Translations under genes and position numbers: made by a program
Origin: JBFJVD01 sp041624375
GTDB taxonomy: Bacteria; Chloroflexota; Anaerolineae; Anaerolineales; E44-bin32
Assembly (NCBI GenBank): GCA_041624375.1
Contig: JBFJVD010000151.1
Location: 1-7,186, forward strand
Reading direction: 5' to 3'
DNA: 7,186 nucleotides
Shown here: in pieces, positions 1 through 5,369 of the stretch
Layout: each line of letters starts with the position of its first letter
How positions within the stretch are numbered: position 1 is the first letter of the stretch
Notes under the pieces: model-generated
Told to the model about the DNA's origin: nothing
What the model saw: only the letters and a program-made list of their open reading frames with translations
Databases searched by the model: none

Positions 1-101
1 CCCTCTGGACTGATCCATGAAAGTCAGCGCACGTCGATTCTCATAGTCCAGGGCAGGCTGGCGGGCTGGGCCAGGGATTTCGACGCCCGCGACCTGCTAC
101 G

Positions 102-127
102 AAAAAGGGCGCCCGAAAGGGCGCCTT
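102..127 (-). terminator. Intrinsic terminator of the MscS-like / SLC13 / RCK-N operon
   Basis: Read on the minus strand: AAGGCGCCC, loop TTTC, GGGCGCC, then C and five T. The stem is a perfect 7-bp GC-only helix (125-119 with 114-108) followed directly by the T-tract (106-102). It lies about 180 nt after the RCK-N stop codon with no gene between. The plus-strand side has only TT after the stem, so it should act mainly on minus-strand transcripts. Confidence 0.78.
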
Positions 128-141
128 CATCATGGACTTGC

Positions 142-217
142 CGCTGACCAACCCGGTCAGTGCCAGCGAACGCAGCTCCAGCAGTGCGATCACTACGGCT
201 CGCAGTTTTTCGCTGGC
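142..217 (-). ncRNA. Structured 3' region; candidate 3'-UTR small RNA
   Basis: Between the RCK-N stop and the terminator the minus strand folds into two further stems. GCCAGCGAA (217-209) pairs perfectly over 9 bp with TTCGCTGGC (170-162), enclosing a small AGTG-ATCG-CACT hairpin (194-183). Directly after it, CTGACC-GGGTT-GGTCAG (160-144) forms a 6-bp hairpin, extendable by a wobble pair and a G-C pair if base 162 is freed from the first stem. With the terminator at 125-108 this makes three stem-loops in a row, the layout of many 3'-end-derived small RNAs. I see no clear internal promoter at 218-305, so processing from the operon mRNA is likelier than independent transcription. It could also be only a stabilising 3' UTR. 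No known RNA family recognised. Confidence 0.35.
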
Positions 218-305
218 CAACCTGTCGATCGCTACCAGGAGAATGGCAGGGTAAGTCCGATTTCTGGTGGGGCTGCCTGTGCTTCCGTTTTCCAGTCCTC
301 TTCGC

Positions 306-650
306 TCAGACTCTGCTGCGGGCCACTTCAATCACAGGGACCTGCGCGATGGCCGCCAGCTCATCCTTCAGCGCCGCACCGAGGAGGTCCACGCCTGCCG
401 AGCGTCCCAGACCCAGGTCCTCCGTCGAGGTCGTGAGCAGCACCAAATCCGGCATGGCCTGTGCGAGCACGTAGTCCAGCGTCAGAGGGGTCAGCGACTC
501 ATGGAAATCCACCTGCTCGATCACACCCTCCCGGATGGCGAGCGGCTCCTCGCGGGGATCGAGGACCAGCACCGTCAGCGCCGGATTCTTAAAGAGCTGA
601 CGCAAGACCTCGATCCCGATCCGACCCGCTCCGACCACAAGGATCCGCAT
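306..650 (-). CDS. Stand-alone RCK-N/TrkA-N-type NAD(P)-binding domain protein
   Basis: Small cytosolic protein of 114 aa that is essentially one Rossmann domain. MRILVVGAGRIGIEVLRQL (1-19) has beta strand 1 and the GxGxxG loop (Gly7, Gly9, Gly12). Asp31 after VLVL ends strand 2, the position that usually contacts adenosine ribose in NAD-preferring proteins. Strands VDFHES, LVLLTTS and VPVIEVARSR follow the TrkA-N order, ending in the 'xxxRxR' type last strand. The domain therefore looks complete and not truncated, but there is no membrane part and no RCK-C domain. In K+ systems such domains gate channels or transporters in response to NAD/NADH or ATP/ADP. Here the obvious partner is the SLC13-type transporter encoded 14 nt upstream (inference). 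The ATG has GGGAGG seven nt upstream (658-663). Last gene of the operon; followed by a structured 3' region and terminator. Alternative: a biosynthetic dehydrogenase-like fragment, less likely. Confidence 0.8.
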   Translation of the reverse strand: MRILVVGAGRIGIEVLRQLFKNPALTVLVLDPREEPLAIREGVIEQVDFHESLTPLTLDYVLAQAMPDLVLLTTSTEDLGLGRSAGVDLLGAALKDELAAIAQVPVIEVARSRV

Positions 651-664
651 GTTTCCGCCTCCCG

Positions 665-2284
665 CTAAATCCAGCCGAGTAGGGTGAGCACGAAGAAGAA
701 TGTGGCCAAGATCACGGCGCTCACCAGCGTTACGATCACTCCATTGCTGAGCATCTCTCGTCGATTGACCAGTCCACTGGCCGCCAGCAGCGCCATCCTT
801 CCCGACGAAGACGGCAGCGAATATCCAAACGTCGTGGCCATCGTTGCCGGCAGCACGAGCTCAACCGCGCTGATCGCCGGATCGCTTTGCGCCATGCTGA
901 TGAGCACCGGGACGAAGACCGCGGCGATGGTGGTGTTGTTCATCAGGTCCGTCAGAAAGGCGGTCAGCGTCACCATCAGCAGCAAGCGGATGAATAAGGG
1001 CAAGTCAATGAGGGGGGTGATCAGCGTGGCGATCCAATCCGTCGCGCCCGTACGACTCAGGACTTGCCCCAGCGACAGGCCAGCGCCGATCACGAGGAAG
1101 ATGCCCCAGCTCACGCCCTTGACGTCCTCCCAGTCAAGAATCCCGCGGATCGCCAGATAAGCAACGGCCAGCACGGCAACGGTCGCCGCGGATAGCAGAC
1201 TGGCAGGTAGACCAAGCGTCTTTTCGATCGACGCGCCGCCAATCCACAGGGCGGCCGCCGCGCCCAAAGTGTACAGCAACTCTCTCTCCCGATTGCTCAT
1301 CGGGCCCATGTCACGAACCTGCTGGCGCACCGTCTCGATCTCCAACTGGCGCACGTCCGTCGCCACCAGGCGATTCAAAACGAAGTAGGTGGCTGGGAAG
1401 ACCAGCAGCAGCGCCGGCAGGCCGTAGCGCATCCAGTCGAAGAAGGTCCACGGGCTGATCTGCGCGAGGAACCCGGAGGCAACCGCATTGGAAGCAGACC
1501 CCATGATCGTGGCCATGCCGCCCAGGCTGGCGCCGTAAGCGATGCCGAGCGCCAGCAGGACCAGAAGGGGACGGGCGCGCTTCGGGTCTTCGACCTGCTT
1601 GGAGATCGTCAGCGCCACAGGAAGCAGCATGGCCGCGGTGGCGGTGTTCTCGACCCACATCGAGAACAAGGCCGCGATCCCCATCAGCCCCAGCAGGATC
1701 ATCGAGACCCCCCCGCCGGTGGCGACGATTGTTCCCAATGCCAGCCGTCTGGTCAGTCCGTGCTTGCGCAGGCCCTCGGCCAGGAACAAACTGGCCAAGA
1801 TCAGGAATACGACCGGCCGGGAGAATGTCTCGAAGGCCAGCGTTGTGTCTGCCAACCCCAACGCGACCTGAACCACCGGAATCATCAGCGCCGCAATCGG
1901 CAACGACACCGGCTCCAGAGCGAGGATGCTGCCGGTAAACACGAACACCGCCAACGCGCGGTGTCCCTCCTCCGACAGGGTGGCGGGCGTCGGCAGCAGG
2001 AGTACGCCAACAGTCAACGCGAGCACGACCCCGAAACGGCCGAAGAAGCGCAGCGCTCGACCAGCGCCGTATGCGACTCGCGGCTGCAGGACCCGCAGCG
2101 GCTCCCAGTTCGCTTGCGGCGGAGCCGGCTCGGGGGGCTGCGGCGCTTTTGGAGCCGGCAATTGGCGGAGGACGAGCGCAAGCAGCGTGGCACTGCCTCG
2201 GATCTGTGAGGCCGCAAAACTGAGCAGGGTTTGGGCCGATGGGGCAGACCCAGCTTGGGAACGCTGGGCAGGCTCCTCGCTCAC
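665..2284 (-). CDS. SLC13/DASS-family anion transporter (divalent anion symporter-like)
   Basis: Integral membrane transporter, 539 aa, with around a dozen hydrophobic segments from residue 83 to the end. Two inverted repeats are visible, as expected for the DASS fold. Repeat 1 has SMWVENTATAAMLLP (208-222) and GGMATIMGSASNAVASG (255-271). Repeat 2 has TDLMNNTTIAAVFVP (445-459) and TFGYSLPSSSGRMALL (485-500). These align with the two SNT and two TPPN-type motifs of VcINDY-like carriers, but they are altered: ENT and NNT for SNT, GSASN and SSSGR for the TPPN loops. The family fits uptake or exchange of divalent anions (dicarboxylate, sulfate, phosphate-like); the changed sites make substrate and sodium dependence uncertain. 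An 82-residue N-terminal extension includes a Pro-rich stretch (42-57). No TrkA-C/RCK-C loop is present. The gene has a GTG start overlapping the upstream gene and a TAG stop 14 nt before the RCK-N gene, so it is the middle gene of the operon. Confidence 0.88.
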   Translation of the reverse strand: MSEEPAQRSQAGSAPSAQTLLSFAASQIRGSATLLALVLRQLPAPKAPQPPEPAPPQANWEPLRVLQPRVAYGAGRALRFFGRFGVVLALTVGVLLLPTPATLSEEGHRALAVFVFTGSILALEPVSLPIAALMIPVVQVALGLADTTLAFETFSRPVVFLILASLFLAEGLRKHGLTRRLALGTIVATGGGVSMILLGLMGIAALFSMWVENTATAAMLLPVALTISKQVEDPKRARPLLVLLALGIAYGASLGGMATIMGSASNAVASGFLAQISPWTFFDWMRYGLPALLLVFPATYFVLNRLVATDVRQLEIETVRQQVRDMGPMSNRERELLYTLGAAAALWIGGASIEKTLGLPASLLSAATVAVLAVAYLAIRGILDWEDVKGVSWGIFLVIGAGLSLGQVLSRTGATDWIATLITPLIDLPLFIRLLLMVTLTAFLTDLMNNTTIAAVFVPVLISMAQSDPAISAVELVLPATMATTFGYSLPSSSGRMALLAASGLVNRREMLSNGVIVTLVSAVILATFFFVLTLLGWI

Positions 2285-3114
2285 CGCGCTTCCTCCCCCT
2301 GTACGATCACAACTTCCTCTTCCACCAGTGCCAGGTTCGGTATGGACACCCGTCCGTCGGCGATTTCCAGCTCCGACTTAACGGGACCGATGCGCACCAA
2401 TCGGCCGCGATGCTGGCGTACCTGCAGCTCCTGCCCTGGCGAGAAATCCTCCTTGGCCTGGAATCCGGCCATCACATTTCGAGCCAATTCGCGGCTGCCG
2501 ATGCCGAATGAGATTGCCAGCGCTAAGGCGCTGGCAGCAACGATGACCACCGCCACATCAACCAGCAGCGCGGTCTCCACGCCCAACTGCTCGATCGCCA
2601 GGATGACCACAAGGATCAGGAGCACGTAGCGCACGGCCTGTCCGAGGAGCGACCCCGCCTCGGCGCCGGCCTGGGTGACAAGGGCGCCAACAGCCTCGCC
2701 AACGACCCGGGCAACCAGGCCACCCAACAAGAGGATCAAGGCTGCCGCCAGGACGTGAGGTAAGTAGGCAAGCAGTCCGCTGAAAGTCTCCGCCACTCCC
2801 GGCAGACCGAGGCTCTCCGCCGATGCCAGGATGAACACCAGCAACACCAGCCAATACACCACGCGGGAGAACTGGTGGGAGAAGGAAGGGTCGAACCCGG
2901 CGTTGGTCAGCAGTCGGGTAGCGCCGACCCGTTCGGCGAGACGGTCCATGCCCACGCGCCGTAGCAGTCCCGTCAGTATGAACTGCCCGATGCGCGCGAC
3001 GACCCAGCCCAGGATCAACAGCGCCAGTGCGCCGACAAGCCGCGGGATCCAGGTTAGAAAGCTGGCAGCTAGCTCGCCGAGTGTCTCGGCCCAGAAATCA
3101 GGATCAAAGGGCAT
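2281..3114 (-). CDS. MscS-like small mechanosensitive channel-type membrane protein
   Basis: Membrane protein of 277 aa. About five hydrophobic segments are seen (near residues 20-40, 85-103, 115-137, 160-178, 182-204), of the kind found in 'conserved TM helix' repeat proteins related to small-conductance mechanosensitive channels. The segment AISFGIGSRELARNVMAGF (200-218) matches the pore-helix/hinge pattern of MscS (Gly/Ala-rich, then a conserved Asn). FSPGQELQVRQHRGRLVRIG and ADGRVSIPN (224-260) match the cytosolic beta domain of MscS. The protein stops just after the beta domain, so the large alpha/beta cage of E. coli MscS is absent. The likely role is a stretch- or voltage-sensitive pore that releases ions under osmotic shock, but the cage-less form may be regulatory. 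The ATG has a strong GAGGAGG (3120-3126) five nt upstream. First gene of an operon: its TGA overlaps the next gene's GTG by 4 nt. The family call is good; channel activity is inferred. Confidence 0.85.
   Translation of the reverse strand: MPFDPDFWAETLGELAASFLTWIPRLVGALALLILGWVVARIGQFILTGLLRRVGMDRLAERVGATRLLTNAGFDPSFSHQFSRVVYWLVLLVFILASAESLGLPGVAETFSGLLAYLPHVLAAALILLLGGLVARVVGEAVGALVTQAGAEAGSLLGQAVRYVLLILVVILAIEQLGVETALLVDVAVVIVAASALALAISFGIGSRELARNVMAGFQAKEDFSPGQELQVRQHRGRLVRIGPVKSELEIADGRVSIPNLALVEEEVVIVQGEEAR
2285..2297 (-). promoter_or_regulatory. Shine-Dalgarno site deciding a GTG start, inside the end of the upstream gene
   Basis: On the minus strand the sequence reads GGGAGGAAGCGCG immediately before GTGA. 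GGAGG sits 7-8 nt from the GTG codon at 2284-2282. The GTG overlaps the TGA stop (2283-2281) of the MscS-like gene by 4 nt, a classic translational-coupling arrangement. This supports the GTG, and therefore the long N-terminal extension, as the real start of the SLC13-type transporter gene. Confidence 0.75.
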
Positions 3115-3173
3115 GTCGGCCTCCTCGGTCAGAGATCGCCTGTGTGGACATTCACGGATGTGCGTTGGAAATC

Positions 3174-3202
3174 ATTTTAGACGAAGCCTTGCCGATTCAG
3201 AG
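3174..3202 (-). promoter_or_regulatory. Possible promoter of the MscS-like operon
   Basis: On the minus strand TAAAAT (3179-3174) matches five of six bases of the TATAAT -10 box. The hexamer 17 nt upstream (CTCTGA, 3202-3197) is a poor -35 box. A start near 3167 would leave a leader of roughly 50 nt before the ATG at 3114. The position fits and the -10 is the most AT-rich spot of the gap, but the call rests mainly on one hexamer. Confidence 0.25.
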
Positions 3203-3214
3203 GAGCCGTATCGG
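3192..3214. promoter_or_regulatory. Dyad CCGAT-N13-ATCGG over the putative -35 region
   Basis: CCGAT (3192-3196) and ATCGG (3210-3214) form a 5-bp inverted repeat with 13 nt between, a 23-nt span typical of an operator for a dimeric regulator. It overlaps the poor -35 region of the candidate promoter of the MscS-like operon. Only 5 bp match per arm, so chance is quite possible. No regulator gene is in the window. Confidence 0.18.
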
Positions 3215-3235
3215 AAAGCTCCAGCCATGAACGGT

Positions 3236-3284
3236 CGAGCCTGCTGCGCGGCTGACCCTGCGCGAAGGCTCGGGGTCGCAGCAG
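3236..3284. repeat. Two mutually exclusive inverted repeats
   Basis: CGAGCCT (3236-3242) can pair with AGGCTCG (3266-3272), with an inner GCGC/GCGC helix (3246-3249, 3260-3263). Alternatively CTGCTGCG (3241-3248) can pair with CGCAGCAG (3277-3284), with inner ACCC/GGGT (3255-3258, 3273-3276). The two options share bases 3241-3242 and cross each other, so only one can form fully at a time. This is the geometry of a switching or pseudoknot-like fold, though chance in GC-rich DNA is possible. Confidence 0.35.
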
Positions 3285-3309
3285 ATGGGTCGACGAACGT
3301 CGGACCCGT
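3285..3309. repeat. Stem-loop GGGTCGAC / GTCGgACCC
   Basis: GGGTCGAC (3287-3294) pairs with GTCG and ACCC (3299-3307) around loop GAAC, with a single bulged G (3303). A T-G and an A-T pair can extend the base, giving about 10 bp. On the plus strand it is followed by GTTTG, a very weak terminator-like tail; on the minus strand there is no T-run. Confidence 0.4.
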
Positions 3310-3325
3310 TTGACCATCGAAGTGG

Positions 3326-3349
3326 AGCCTTGCTCGAGCTGCGAAGGCT
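3326..3349. repeat. Stem-loop AGCCTTGC / GCgAAGGCT
   Basis: AGCCTT (3326-3331) and AAGGCT (3344-3349) are perfect inverted copies. With one bulged G (3343) the stem extends by GC/GC to 8 bp around a 7-nt loop. The loop side contains the self-complementary GCTCGAGC (3332-3339), so an alternative fold or strand pairing exists. It ends five nt before the cloverleaf. No T-tract on either side. Confidence 0.4.
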
Positions 3350-3353
3350 GACA

Positions 3354-3424
3354 AGCCGAGGTGTGATAGTGAGCAATTCTGCTTAGACCTTGAAGGTCGC
3401 GGGTTCGCCCGTAATCCCTCGGCT
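3354..3424 (+). other. 71-nt cloverleaf-forming element, tRNA-like but not an intact tRNA
   Basis: AGCCGAGG (3354-3361) pairs perfectly with CCTCGGCT (3417-3424). Inside are three hairpins that abut with no gap: TGAGCA-attc-TGCTTA (3370-3385, 6 bp with one G-U), GACCT-tga-AGGTC (3386-3398, 5 bp), and GCGGG-ttcg-CCCGT (3399-3412, 5 bp with one G-U). Both wobble pairs work as G-U only in a plus-strand RNA; on the minus strand they become A-C mismatches. tRNA-like marks are the 7-bp acceptor-like helix GCCGAGG/CCTCGGC, a T at position 8, and GGTCGCGGGTTCG as in many T arms. Against a tRNA: the loops are 3-4 nt instead of 7, no anticodon loop survives in this fold, there is no D arm, and no encoded CCA. 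It may be a decayed tRNA, a structured RNA, or a folded DNA site. Confidence 0.4.
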
Positions 3425-3428
3425 CATC

Positions 3429-3510
3429 CCAGCCGCGCTGGACCTCATGCTGCTGGTGAAATGAACGCGGCTCTCAAGAGGGGATTGGCAATGATGGCGT
3501 GATCCAGCAG
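3429..3510. repeat. Inverted repeats directly after the ABC operon stop
   Basis: CTGCTGG (3450-3456) and CCAGCAG (3504-3510) are perfect 7-bp inverted copies with a 47-nt spacer; the second copy touches the stop codon of the ABC gene at 3511. The spacer includes CTCTCAAGAG (3471-3480). A separate hairpin CCAGC-cgc-GCTGG lies at 3429-3441. Neither is followed by a T-tract on the minus strand, so they are weak candidates for termination or 3'-end protection of the ABC mRNA. Confidence 0.3.
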
Positions 3511-5352
3511 TCAGTCGGCGAGGGGTAGCGTCGCCTTCCGCCAAGATTCGATGTATTCCAGGGATTGATGGCGGAAGTAGGTGTCGTAGAGGGCGGCGTA
3601 GTGCCCACCCTCAGCCATCAGCGAGGCATGATCACCTTCCTCGAGGATCTTGCCCTCACTCAGTACGATGATACGGTCGGCGGCCCGGATCGTGGACAGC
3701 CGGTGCGCAATGACGATGGCTGTGCGGCCTCGAAGCACGGCCACTAAACCCTCCTGAATCTGGGCTTCTGTGAGCGGATCGACGCTGGCCGTCGCCTCAT
3801 CCAGAATGATGATGGCCGGGTCCTGAAGCACCACCCGCGCCAGTGCGACCAGCTGGCGCTGGCCCATGGAGATCCCCTTCCCGCCCTCGCCGACCGGCGT
3901 CGCCAGGCCCTGCGGGAGCGCGTCCAGCCAATCGCCGCCGCCGACACTTGTAGCCGCAGCAACCACCTCGTCTTCCGTCGCCTCCGGCTTCCCATAGCGG
4001 ATGTTGTCCGCCACGGTGCCGGCGAACAGGAACGGTGTTTGGGGGACAATGCCGAGCTGGCTGCGGTAGGAGCCCAGCTCGAAGCCGCGAATGTCCTTTC
4101 CGTCGATCAGCAGCTGTCCTCCCTGGAATTCGTAGAAGCGCGCCACGAGCTTGCCGAGGCTCGACTTGCCCGCGCCAGTGTGACCTACCAGCGCCAGCGT
4201 TTCCCCGGCTTCGATCGTCAGGCTGAAGGCCTCCAGCACGGGCTCGCCTGGCGTGTAGCGAAAGCCCAAATCCCGGAATTCGATTTGGCCCTGCAGGCCG
4301 GAAGCCGGCTGCCGGTCCGTCTGGACGACGCGGGGCTCGGCGTCGATGAGCGCGAAGACGCGTTCGCTGGCGGCCAGCCCGAGCTGGAATTGACTCCAGA
4401 AGGATGCGATGCTCGTGAGCGGGAACCAGAACAGGTTGATGCCCTCGACGAAAAGGTAGAGATCCCCTGCGGAGACCACGTCCCGGATCACGCTCAAGCC
4501 GCCGGCATAGACGATGAGTGCGGTGCCGATGCCTGAAATCGTGCCCAGGACAGGAAAGATGCTGCTGAAGGTCAAGCCCTGCCGCAGGCTCAGGCGGTAC
4601 GTCTGCGCATTCACCGGTTTGAATTCATCAAAGATGCGTTGCTCCTGGCGGAAGCTCTTCGCGACCCCAATGCCGGTGACGGCCTCCTGAACGTTCGCGT
4701 TCACCTCGGCCAGAACGCGCCGCGCCTGGGTTGTGGTGTGGCGGGCGATCCGGCGAAACATGAGGGCGGTGTAGACCACCACGGGAGCGATCGCCAAAGC
4801 AATCAGCGCCAGGCGCAAGTTAATGGTGACCAAAAGTCCGACCACGATCACCACGATCAGCACCTGGCTAATCAGGTTGAGCGTCAGCGTCACGACATTG
4901 GAGAATTCCTGCGTGTCCGAAGTCACGCGGCTGACGATCTTGCCGGAGGCGTACTCGTCGTAGAAGGACATGTCACGGGCCAGGACCGCATCGAAGGCAT
5001 CCTGGCGCAGTTTCAACACCACGTCGCCCACCGTGCGCGCTGTGTACTTCTGCCGGAAGAAATTGAATGTCCACGAGAGCACACCGGATAAGAAGATGGC
5101 GCCAATCAGCCATGCGGTTTGCTGCCAGATTGTCACGCGCAAATCAGACGCCTGCTCCAATCGGTCGAGACTGCGTGCGATCAGGAACGGAAAGGCTGCG
5201 TCCATGAGCGAGTTGAGAACGATCAAAACCGCCAAACCTCCCATGGTGGGGAGGTGGGGTCGGAAGTAGGTGAGGATCCGTCTCAGCAGCTGTCGGTCCT
5301 GGTACTCCCGGTCGTAGGCCTCGGCGTCCAGGCCGTCCATGATGAAGCCCAT
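3511..5352 (-). CDS. ABC exporter half-transporter, catalytic-site subunit (permease fused to ATPase)
   Basis: Second ABC half-transporter, 613 aa. Membrane helices lie near residues 34-58, 77-98, 150-175, 177-198, 262-284 and 296-318; the NBD starts near 355. Motifs are A-loop Tyr366 (FRYTPG), Walker A GHTGAGKSS (390-398), Q-loop Gln438, Walker B IIILDE with catalytic Glu519, D-loop SVD (523-525) and switch His550. The signature is changed to ISMGQ (494-498), with GEGGKG in front of it. Walker motifs from this chain plus LSGGQ of the upstream protein would make the working ATP site, while its ISMGQ would face the partner's Asp-type site. After the NBD there is a tail of about 30 residues (YFRHQSLEYIESWRK), which I recall as common in this subfamily. 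Start chosen: ATG with GAGGAG six nt upstream (5359-5364). The in-frame Met5 lacks a better site. The gene is probably cotranscribed with the upstream ABC gene. The exported substrate (drug, lipid, peptide) cannot be told. Confidence 0.95.
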   Translation of the reverse strand: MGFIMDGLDAEAYDREYQDRQLLRRILTYFRPHLPTMGGLAVLIVLNSLMDAAFPFLIARSLDRLEQASDLRVTIWQQTAWLIGAIFLSGVLSWTFNFFRQKYTARTVGDVVLKLRQDAFDAVLARDMSFYDEYASGKIVSRVTSDTQEFSNVVTLTLNLISQVLIVVIVVGLLVTINLRLALIALAIAPVVVYTALMFRRIARHTTTQARRVLAEVNANVQEAVTGIGVAKSFRQEQRIFDEFKPVNAQTYRLSLRQGLTFSSIFPVLGTISGIGTALIVYAGGLSVIRDVVSAGDLYLFVEGINLFWFPLTSIASFWSQFQLGLAASERVFALIDAEPRVVQTDRQPASGLQGQIEFRDLGFRYTPGEPVLEAFSLTIEAGETLALVGHTGAGKSSLGKLVARFYEFQGGQLLIDGKDIRGFELGSYRSQLGIVPQTPFLFAGTVADNIRYGKPEATEDEVVAAATSVGGGDWLDALPQGLATPVGEGGKGISMGQRQLVALARVVLQDPAIIILDEATASVDPLTEAQIQEGLVAVLRGRTAIVIAHRLSTIRAADRIIVLSEGKILEEGDHASLMAEGGHYAALYDTYFRHQSLEYIESWRKATLPLAD

Positions 5353-5369
5353 CGCAGTCTCCTCAGCTG

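Larger units (their letters stand above)
1..305. other. Non-coding region after the operon
   Basis: No convincing protein gene is seen here on either strand. A minus-strand frame at 331-41 overlaps the RCK-N gene end and runs straight through the terminator hairpin; a plus-strand frame open from the window edge to 150 has no start or motif. The region holds the stems at 142-217, the terminator at 102-127 and, near the edge, an imperfect 8-bp inverted repeat (3-10 with 46-53, one G-T pair, 35-nt spacer). The edge repeat may belong to a convergent gene's end outside the window. Confidence 0.6.
3115..3510. other. 396-nt intergenic region packed with inverted repeats
   Basis: This gap separates the ABC pair from the MscS-like operon. 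I find no protein gene: frames crossing it lack ribosome sites and family motifs. It holds, from the ABC side, a 7-bp inverted repeat just after the ABC stop, a 5-bp hairpin at 3429-3441, a cloverleaf at 3354-3424, stem-loops at 3326-3349, 3285-3309 and 3236-3284, then a dyad and a weak promoter before the MscS-like gene. No stem is followed by a proper T-tract on the minus strand, so the ABC operon has no evident intrinsic terminator here. Such a density of pairing is above what GC-rich spacer normally shows by eye. Confidence 0.6.

Noticed and set aside
41..331. Minus-strand frame of 96 codons after the RCK-N gene
   Set aside because: It overlaps the end of the RCK-N gene, has no ribosome site or family motif, and reads straight through the terminator hairpin and T-tract.
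306..650. RCK-N gene as a truncated fragment of a larger TrkA-like gene
   Set aside because: The Rossmann strand order appears complete up to the usual last strand, with its own ribosome site, stop codon and operon position; no RCK-C or second domain remnant is seen in 1-305.
160..668. Plus-strand frames antisense to the RCK-N gene
   Set aside because: They mirror the RCK-N coding sequence, lack motifs, are rich in Arg/Ser as antisense frames of GC-rich genes usually are, and the RCK-N reading has a clear Rossmann pattern and ribosome site.
1542..2381. Several plus-strand frames of 100-150 codons inside the transporter gene
   Set aside because: Antisense shadows of a secure membrane transporter gene; low-complexity compositions and no recognisable domain.
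3285..3315. Intrinsic terminator on the plus strand
   Set aside because: The stem is fair but is followed only by GTTTG, and no plus-strand gene lies upstream to need it.
3355..3426. An intact, functional tRNA gene on the plus strand
   Set aside because: The acceptor-like helix is perfect, but the T loop is only TTCG, no seven-base anticodon loop fits with a paired stem, and a D arm is lacking. Threading it with anticodon loop CTTAGAC leaves a stem with only three pairs, one a wobble.
4039..5091. Plus-strand frames of 150-165 codons inside the second ABC gene
   Set aside because: Antisense to a full-length ABC gene with all NBD motifs; no ribosome sites or homology recognised.
5338..5340. 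Internal ATG (Met5) as the start of the second ABC gene
   Set aside because: The upstream ATG at 5352 has GAGGAG six nt before it, whereas Met5 would put that site too far away.
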